DNA from: an uncultured Muribaculaceae bacterium
GTDB taxonomy: Bacteria > Bacteroidota > Bacteroidia > Bacteroidales > Muribaculaceae
Assembly (NCBI GenBank): GCA_934590135.1
Contig: CAKTOT010000058.1
Coordinates: 1 to 14,253, forward strand
Reading direction: 5' to 3'
Length of the DNA: 14,253 bases
Every line of letters starts with the position of its first letter. Within the stretch, counting starts at the first letter, position 1. This document shows positions 9,352 to 14,253 of this stretch, one piece after another. The notes under the pieces are model-generated. The model saw only the letters and a list, made by a program, of their open reading frames with translations. It was not told where the DNA came from and did no database searches. Position numbers and translations under genes: made by a program.

Positions 9352-11592
9352 ATGTCCAAAGACACCACCAAGGCAGGACTGTCACGCAAAGCTTCAAAAC
9401 TAAGCAATGCCATAGACACCTACATTGCACAACCTTCAGCCACGACATTCAATTACAAACAAGTGTCCGCCGCTCTCGGTATCACATCCGAGGCACAGCA
9501 ACGCGCCGTGGCCTTGCGCCTTGCCGAGCTGGCCTTTGACGGCGAACTTGTCGAAATAGCTCCCGGCAAATACAAGAGGCCCAGCCGCAGCGTCGATGCC
9601 ACGGGTATCTTCGTGCGCCGCTCCAACGGCAAAAATTCCGTAATCACCGACGACGACGGCGAAAGCATCTTTGTGGCCGAGCGCAACTCCATGCACGCAC
9701 TTAACGGCGATCGCGTACGCGTGACCATAGCGGCACGCCGTCGCGGCATCGAGCCCGAAGCCATCGTCACCGAAATAATCGAGAAGAAAGACCAAGCCTT
9801 TATCGGAACAATCAAAGTCGAGAGTAATTTTGCCATACTCAACACCGACAGCAAGTTCCTGGCCACGGACATATACATCCCCAAACGTCGCCTCAAGGGC
9901 GCCGTCACAGGCGACAAGGCCGTGGTACGCATCACCGACTGGCCCGATGACGAGAAAAATCCCCGCGGCGAGATTATAGACATACTGGGCAAGAGCGGCG
10001 ACAACAACACCGAGATACACGCTATACTCGCCGAATTCGGTCTGCCTTACACCTATCCCAAAGCCGTGGAAGACGCCGCAGCGCGCATAGATGCAGGCAT
10101 CACCGACGAAGTGGTGGCACAACGTACCGATATGCGCCAAGTCACCACCTTTACCATCGACCCCAAAGACGCCAAGGACTTTGACGATGCACTGTCCATA
10201 CGCAAGCTGCCCAACGGCAACTACGAAGTAGGCGTACATATAGCTGATGTAACGCATTATGTCAAGCCGGACACCATCATTGATCGCGAAGCACGCGACC
10301 GAGCCACCAGCGTCTACCTGGTAGACCGCGTAGTGCCCATGCTTCCCGAACACCTCTGCAACGGAATATGCTCGCTGCGCCCCGATGAGGACAAACTGGC
10401 CTACTCGACAATATTTGAGATGACACCGGAGGCACGTGTAGTCAGCCATAAGATTGTCCATACAGTCATCCGCAGCAATCGACGCTTCACCTACGAAGAA
10501 GCACAAGAAATCATCGAGACCGGCAAAGGCGACTTCGCCGACGAAATCCTGACACTTGACGCAATGGCCAAAACCCTGCGTCGACAACGTTTCGAAAACG
10601 GCTCGGTGGACTTTGCGCGCGTAGAAGTTCGATTCGACATAGACGAAAACGGCCACCCCGTAGGGGTATACTTCAAGGAATCCAAGGATGCGAACAAACT
10701 TATCGAAGAGTTTATGCTTCTGGCCAACAAGACAGTAGCCACTGCAATAGGTATCCCCACAGGGCGCAAAAAGCCCAAAGCATTTGTATACCGCGTCCAC
10801 GACCAACCCGACCCGGGCAAACTCTCGGATCTGGCCTCGCTGTCACGCAACTTCGGGTACAAAGTCAAGAGCCAAGGAAGCAGCAAGGAAATCAACCGAA
10901 GCATCAATCGTATGATCCGCGACATCAAAGGCAAAGGCGAAGAAAACCTTCTGTCCACGCTGGCAATACGTTCGATGGCCAAGGCTATATACACCACCCA
11001 AAACATAGGCCATTACGGACTGGGATTTGACTATTACACACACTTCACCTCGCCCATACGACGTTATCCGGATATGATGGTACATCGTCTGCTGGACCGC
11101 TATCATGCCGGACAGCGCTCGGTAAATCTGGACCACCTCGAGGAACTGTGCAAACACTGCTCCGATATGGAACAACTGGCAGCCGGTGCCGAACGTGCCT
11201 CCATAAAGTACAAGCAAGTGGAATATATGCGCGACCATCTCGGCCAGACATACACCGGAGTTATATCCGGCGTCACCGAGTGGGGCCTGTATGTCGAACT
11301 GGACGACAACAAATGCGAAGGACTCGTGCCCGTACGCGACCTCGTAGACGATTACTATGAGCTGGACGAGCGCAACTACTGTCTTGTAGGACGCCGCCAA
11401 AACAACCGTTATCGCCTGGGCGATAAAGTAAGCGTGCAAGTGGCACAAGCCAACCTCGAGCGCAAGCAATTGGACTTCGTCCTCATAGACCCTCGTACCG
11501 GCAAGCCCATAAGCAAGCCGTCACCCAACGCCGCACGCCCCAAAAACAAAGGCAAACATAAAGGCATCAAAAAAGGCAAACAACGCAAATAG
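9352..11592 (+). CDS. rnr: Ribonuclease R
   Basis: Processive 3'-to-5' exoribonuclease of the RNase II/RNB family that degrades structured RNA and takes part in rRNA and tRNA quality control. The 746 residues show the RNase R order: an N-terminal winged-helix region (about 17-80), two cold-shock-type OB domains (about 84-235), the RNB catalytic domain (about 250-580) and an S1 domain (about 635-720), ending in a Lys-rich tail (PKNKGKHKGIKKGKQRK). The active-site motif IDPKDAKDFDDAL supplies Asp270, Asp276, Asp278 and Asp279, the four metal-binding aspartates, and FTSPIRRYPDMMVHR gives the conserved arginine motif. The winged-helix region and basic tail separate it from RNase II. It starts at the ATG at 9352 and precedes folB by 6 bases, so the two are probably co-transcribed. 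No clear promoter was found upstream. Confidence 0.96.
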   Translation: MSKDTTKAGLSRKASKLSNAIDTYIAQPSATTFNYKQVSAALGITSEAQQRAVALRLAELAFDGELVEIAPGKYKRPSRSVDATGIFVRRSNGKNSVITDDDGESIFVAERNSMHALNGDRVRVTIAARRRGIEPEAIVTEIIEKKDQAFIGTIKVESNFAILNTDSKFLATDIYIPKRRLKGAVTGDKAVVRITDWPDDEKNPRGEIIDILGKSGDNNTEIHAILAEFGLPYTYPKAVEDAAARIDAGITDEVVAQRTDMRQVTTFTIDPKDAKDFDDALSIRKLPNGNYEVGVHIADVTHYVKPDTIIDREARDRATSVYLVDRVVPMLPEHLCNGICSLRPDEDKLAYSTIFEMTPEARVVSHKIVHTVIRSNRRFTYEEAQEIIETGKGDFADEILTLDAMAKTLRRQRFENGSVDFARVEVRFDIDENGHPVGVYFKESKDANKLIEEFMLLANKTVATAIGIPTGRKKPKAFVYRVHDQPDPGKLSDLASLSRNFGYKVKSQGSSKEINRSINRMIRDIKGKGEENLLSTLAIRSMAKAIYTTQNIGHYGLGFDYYTHFTSPIRRYPDMMVHRLLDRYHAGQRSVNLDHLEELCKHCSDMEQLAAGAERASIKYKQVEYMRDHLGQTYTGVISGVTEWGLYVELDDNKCEGLVPVRDLVDDYYELDERNYCLVGRRQNNRYRLGDKVSVQVAQANLERKQLDFVLIDPRTGKPISKPSPNAARPKNKGKHKGIKKGKQRK

Positions 11593-11598
11593 TCACAC

Positions 11599-11973
11599 AT
11601 GCAGGATACCATAGCGACAATAACCATCGACAAATTGCGCTTGCATTGCAATCACGGAGTGCTCGAGCAAGAGCGCGTGGTAGGCAACGAATTTGACATC
11701 ACCGTAATCTTCAGCTACGATGCGACCAAAGCAATACTGAACGACAACCTCTTAAGCGCTATCAGCTATGCCGAAGCGGTTGACGTCATCCGCCGGACTA
11801 TGAAAACGCCGTCATCACTGCTCGAAAATGCGGCCGGGCGCATCATTGATGCCCTTGTCACGGCCTTCCCATCCATTCTAAAAGTGACTGTAAGCATCAC
11901 TAAAATCGCGCCACCCATATCTGCGCAGATGCGTGGCGTCACCGTTTCGCTTTCGCGCACCCTGCACGACTGA
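11599..11973 (+). CDS. folB: Dihydroneopterin aldolase
   Basis: Cytoplasmic enzyme of folate synthesis that cleaves 7,8-dihydroneopterin to 6-hydroxymethyl-7,8-dihydropterin and glycolaldehyde; it forms octamers in characterised members. The 124 residues match the family length of about 120. Visible landmarks are HGVLEQERVVGNEF with substrate-binding Glu23, SYAEAVDVI with Tyr57, LLENAAGRI with Glu76, and ITKIAPPI with the catalytic Lys102. The ATG at 11599 is 6 bases after the rnr stop, which points to one transcript for both. The pairing of RNase R with a folate gene has no obvious functional logic. The epimerase relatives of this fold (FolX) are an alternative, but the KxxPP region fits FolB. 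The gene is followed by the hairpin at 11997-12034. Confidence 0.93.
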   Translation: MQDTIATITIDKLRLHCNHGVLEQERVVGNEFDITVIFSYDATKAILNDNLLSAISYAEAVDVIRRTMKTPSSLLENAAGRIIDALVTAFPSILKVTVSITKIAPPISAQMRGVTVSLSRTLHD

Positions 11974-11996
11974 AGCATCGTAACAAGACAATACAA

Positions 11997-12044
11997 AGCG
12001 GCGGAAGTATCCACAAGGGGGAACTTCCGCCGTTATGTTCTTGT
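11997..12044. terminator. Probable bidirectional terminator between convergent genes
   Basis: A perfect 10-base stem (CGGCGGAAGT at 11999-12008 with ACTTCCGCCG at 12023-12032) is extended by G-U and A-T pairs to 11997/12034, with a 14-base loop. The flanks are only moderately T-rich on either strand (TTATGTTCTTGT on +, CTTTGTATTGT on -). Position between folB and the convergent glycosyltransferase supports a terminator for both. The remaining ~90 bases to the glycosyltransferase stop hold nothing I recognise. Confidence 0.65.
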
Positions 12045-12135
12045 AATCCATTCAGTTTTGTCCTATATGCCTGATGCTTGTTCCATCGTCTAATACTTGA
12101 CATATGCACCTATTACTCGGACTATACGCCTACTG

Positions 12136-13332
12136 TCAGTGACGCCAAGTATAGTATTCGGAGCGGTGACGCATCGTATGGATGGCGACAACGGCATTGG
12201 CTATCAGTCGCGTAAGAGACAGTCGCGGTAATGTCCACAACATCGGACGGCCGTGCAAAGCCTTGATTGCCCGACGCCATACAAGAGCGACACTCAGCCA
12301 TTGAGCAATCATCAGGGCAAGGGCGGCAGAACCCACATAAACATTGAAATCACTGAGTACCACGGCTGCAACAGCCAAAGACAAGGACACGATACGCATC
12401 CACGCACCGGCAGCCATCAGCCGGCGCGAACACTTGGGTAACCTTGACCCGGTAAATTGGTGACAACGACGCTGTCTACGATAAAAGCGGCATGGATCTA
12501 CACCGACTATCGACGGCATAGAGTCCGGCGCAAGTACCACTGCGACTTTCCCCGGATTTTGCGCGGCCAATTCATAGACAAGCAGATCATCGTCTCCGGT
12601 GTGCAAATTCAGCGAACGCGAAAAGCCCTTATTGTCAAAAAAAGCCTGTCGCGAATATGCCAAATTGTATTCCGTGCCACGATAGGGCTTTCCGGCCACG
12701 GCGGCAGTCAACCACGTAACGGCATCCGCCTTGGAGTTGAACATACGTCGACGATATCCGGCCTTATCATCACTGTCTGAGGGCACAAAAGCATATCCTA
12801 TTGCGACAGCAGCTCCCCAACTGAAAGGCCGCACCATTTCGAAGAGCCAACGATCACTATCTATGGATACGGCTGCGGTGGTGTGTACCACCACATCATA
12901 CCTTGCGGCTTTCATCCCAAGCGTCAGTGCCAGTTTCTTGCGACTGACGTTACGAGCATCGTCCGGAGTGTAAGTCATGTACACATTAGGAGATACGCGA
13001 CGAAACTCGCCCACAACGGCGCTACACTCCGGCGACTGGCCGTCCGTCACTACAATAATTTCGAATGGCGAAGGATAATCCTGTCCCAGCACCTGTTGCA
13101 ATATGCGGCGCAAGCTATTCTGTCCTCCCGAGCTGTATATAACCACCGATACCGCCGGAAGAAAATCCTCGCACGAGTCCGCTTCCGAATCGGTCTCGGC
13201 ATCAGCCAAAATTATGGCATGAGTCACCCTGCGTATACGCCATAGGTACACAGGCCATAACAACGCATAAAGCGCTGCAGCACCGGCCATCAACAATATA
13301 ACAGAGAGAGATATGTCAAGACTCAGATTCAT
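12136..13332 (-). CDS. Membrane-anchored family 2 glycosyltransferase, atypical active site
   Basis: The 398-residue protein has one N-terminal membrane helix (about 7-30), a cytoplasmic GT-A domain (about 60-290) and two C-terminal helices (about 308-328 and 331-352). GT2 features are VSVVIYSSGGQNSLRRIL, the acidic EIIVVTDGQSPE (Asp97), a late GDDDLLV motif (246-249) where the catalytic base normally lies, and RRQRRCHQ (285-292) in the place of the processive synthases' QxxRW. The central DxD region, usually TDAD, reads TTAA (151-154), so both usual metal-ligand aspartates are missing. It probably acts on a surface or envelope glycan at the inner membrane, with donor and acceptor unknown. 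I chose the ATG at 13332; the in-frame ATG at 13404 coincides with the predicted transcription start and adds residues without membrane or family character. Confidence 0.85.
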   Translation of the reverse strand: MNLSLDISLSVILLMAGAAALYALLWPVYLWRIRRVTHAIILADAETDSEADSCEDFLPAVSVVIYSSGGQNSLRRILQQVLGQDYPSPFEIIVVTDGQSPECSAVVGEFRRVSPNVYMTYTPDDARNVSRKKLALTLGMKAARYDVVVHTTAAVSIDSDRWLFEMVRPFSWGAAVAIGYAFVPSDSDDKAGYRRRMFNSKADAVTWLTAAVAGKPYRGTEYNLAYSRQAFFDNKGFSRSLNLHTGDDDLLVYELAAQNPGKVAVVLAPDSMPSIVGVDPCRFYRRQRRCHQFTGSRLPKCSRRLMAAGAWMRIVSLSLAVAAVVLSDFNVYVGSAALALMIAQWLSVALVWRRAIKALHGRPMLWTLPRLSLTRLIANAVVAIHTMRHRSEYYTWRH

Positions 13333-13409
13333 ATCCGCGCGACTATTAAGTTTTAGAGGTAGTATTTTGATATAAAAACGCGGCTCGATAACGCCGCAAA
13401 ACATAGTTA

Positions 13410-13417
13410 CAAAGTTA
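13410..13417 (-). promoter_or_regulatory. Probable -7 element of the glycosyltransferase gene
   Basis: On the minus strand this reads TAACTTTG, a perfect TAnnTTTG match identical to the ppdK -7 element. No TTG lies 19-20 bases upstream, so the -33 half is weak. The start would be near 13403, giving a leader of about 70 bases to the ATG at 13332. It lies downstream of the rpmA terminator, so the glycosyltransferase would be transcribed independently. Confidence 0.55.
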
Positions 13418-13464
13418 GCAAATTATCCGCAATCGGCCGCCCCCATATCCTCGGAAATCGACAT

Positions 13465-13510
13465 AAAAAAAAAGCAAGAGAATACAACCAACGGTTGCAT
13501 TCTCTTGCTT
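13465..13510 (-). terminator. Strong rho-independent terminator of rplU-rpmA
   Basis: On the minus strand, a 12-base-pair stem (13499-13510 with 13472-13483) continues after one mismatch with five more pairs (13493-13497 with 13485-13489) around a three-base loop. It is followed by nine T residues (complement of A at 13465-13473). It begins 30 bases after the rpmA stop. Confidence 0.95.
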
Positions 13511-13539
13511 GTAAGAGGTTGATGCGGATTTCCTTCCCT

Positions 13540-13803
13540 TTATGCTTCGGGCAGGGGCTCAACGTTGATGTAACGACGGCCTTCTTTACCGGTGGTGAAT
13601 ACCACAGTTCCGTCGATGAGTGCGTAGATTGTATGGTCGCGACCCAAGCCGACATTTTTGCCGGGATGGTGCACGGTACCGCGCTGGCGTTTGAGGATGT
13701 TACCGGCCTTGCATACCTGGCCGCCAAATATTTTCACGCCGAGACGCTTGCTTTCTGATTCACGGCCGTTCTTCGAACTGCCGACACCTTTTTTATGTGC
13801 CAT
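13540..13803 (-). CDS. rpmA: 50S ribosomal protein L27
   Basis: Bacterial large-subunit protein whose flexible N-terminus reaches the peptidyl-transferase centre. The 87 residues start MAHKKGVGSSKNGRESESKR, the typical mature N-terminus, with no cleavable extension of the kind seen in Firmicutes L27. Further family landmarks are RLGVKIFGGQ, ILKRQRGT, HPGKNVGLGRDHTIYA and GRRYINV. The single cysteine (CKAGNILKR) sits where other species have variable residues. It lies 24 bases downstream of rplU, forming the classic L21-L27 operon, and is followed by the strong terminator at 13465-13510. The A/T-rich spacer before its ATG stands in for a Shine-Dalgarno, as usual in this phylum. Confidence 0.98.
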   Translation of the reverse strand: MAHKKGVGSSKNGRESESKRLGVKIFGGQVCKAGNILKRQRGTVHHPGKNVGLGRDHTIYALIDGTVVFTTGKEGRRYINVEPLPEA

Positions 13804-13827
13804 TTGTCTGTGAAAATTAAATTTTGA

Positions 13828-14148
13828 TTAAGCGACTACGTCTTTGATAACTACCTTGGTGAAGTACTGGCGATGGCCGTTCTTTACGCGATAGCCTTTA
13901 CGACGTTTTTTCTTGAACACGAGGACCTTTTCGCCCTTTACGAGGGGTTCGGCCACTTCGCATACTACTTTTGCTCCTTCTACTGTGGGAGCTCCGACTT
14001 TCACGTCACCGTCGGCGTCGATAAGCAGCACCTTGTCAAAATCGATGCTGTCACCTTCTTTGACGTCTGTGCCGAGGAAGTGAACGTAGAGGAACTTGCC
14101 GGCTTCTGCCTTGAACTGCTGTCCCTGAATTTCTACGATAGCGTACAT
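13828..14148 (-). CDS. rplU: 50S ribosomal protein L21
   Basis: Large-subunit protein that binds 23S rRNA. The 106 residues match the family length of about 103. It begins MYAIVEIQGQQFKAEAGK, has VLLIDADGDVKVGAPTVEGA in the middle, and carries the signature KKKRRKGYRVKNGHRQYFT with the conserved basic stretch near the C-terminus. It is the first gene of the rplU-rpmA operon on the minus strand. The leader of about 78 bases runs from the predicted start near 14226 to the ATG at 14148, and its last 25 bases are almost entirely A/T. No obvious regulatory fold is visible in the leader, although autoregulatory leaders are known for ribosomal operons in general. Confidence 0.98.
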   Translation of the reverse strand: MYAIVEIQGQQFKAEAGKFLYVHFLGTDVKEGDSIDFDKVLLIDADGDVKVGAPTVEGAKVVCEVAEPLVKGEKVLVFKKKRRKGYRVKNGHRQYFTKVVIKDVVA

Positions 14149-14232
14149 TTAGTAATTTGTATATTAATAGATTAACCGCGGGGGCGTGCCGACTCTGCGA
14201 CATCTTCCTTTGCCCTTGAGCGAAATTGCCCA

Positions 14233-14240
14233 CAAAGGTA
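14233..14240 (-). promoter_or_regulatory. -7 element of the rplU-rpmA promoter
   Basis: The minus strand reads TACCTTTG, a perfect TAnnTTTG match. The matching -33 element would lie at about 14260-14263, beyond the end of the window, so the promoter is only half visible. Transcription would start near 14226. Confidence 0.65.
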
Positions 14241-14253
14241 CGACTTTTTGTCC

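Noticed and set aside
9436..10806. Long antisense frame of 456 codons opposite rnr
   Set aside because: Mirror of rnr codon bias; Gly/Val/Cys/Tyr-rich translation with no family resemblance.
14164..14175. TTAAT-AG-ATTAA inverted repeat in the rplU leader
   Set aside because: Short and A/T-only in an A/T-rich leader; expected by chance.
14051..14233. Minus-strand 60-codon frame overlapping the rplU start
   Set aside because: It reads through the rplU leader and coding region out of phase, starts at a GTG at the predicted -7 element, and has no homology that I recognise.

Overview
The window looks like a chromosomal segment of a Bacteroidales bacterium. I infer this from four perfect matches to the Bacteroidetes sigma-ABfr -7 element (TAnnTTTG, two of them with a TTG 20 bases upstream), from starts without Shine-Dalgarno sequences but with A/T-rich leaders, and from the protein variants seen (903-residue PPDK, 643-residue GyrB, fructokinase-like PfkB kinase). 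The moderately high GC of the core genes would fit a Muribaculaceae-type gut commensal, but the family cannot be fixed from this sequence alone.

Layout on the + strand: ppdK (pyruvate phosphate dikinase) with its own promoter and a strong terminator; a PfkB-family sugar kinase; a 342-base gap; an AT-richer three-gene cassette (SPFH/GYF_2 protein, four-helix membrane protein, zinc-ribbon/TPR/CFI-box protein) with junctions of -4 and 6 bases; a 309-base gap carrying a consensus promoter; gyrB; a gap with a long stem-loop lacking a U tract; then rnr and folB, 6 bases apart. A hairpin separates folB from the convergent minus-strand genes: a membrane-anchored family 2 glycosyltransferase and, upstream of it, the rplU-rpmA operon (ribosomal proteins L21 and L27) with its own promoter and a very strong terminator.

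Most of the window is housekeeping: PEP/pyruvate interconversion, sugar phosphorylation, DNA supercoiling, RNA decay, folate synthesis and ribosome assembly. The part least explained by known function is the cassette at 4348-6926. It joins a YdjI-like membrane-associated SPFH protein, a small integral membrane protein and a soluble zinc-ribbon protein ending in a CFI-box, which resembles a split version of the SPFH/zinc-ribbon membrane-stress modules known elsewhere (for example B. subtilis YdjGHI). Its role here is inference only. The glycosyltransferase is also worth a look because the usual metal-binding DxD of its fold is replaced by TTAA.
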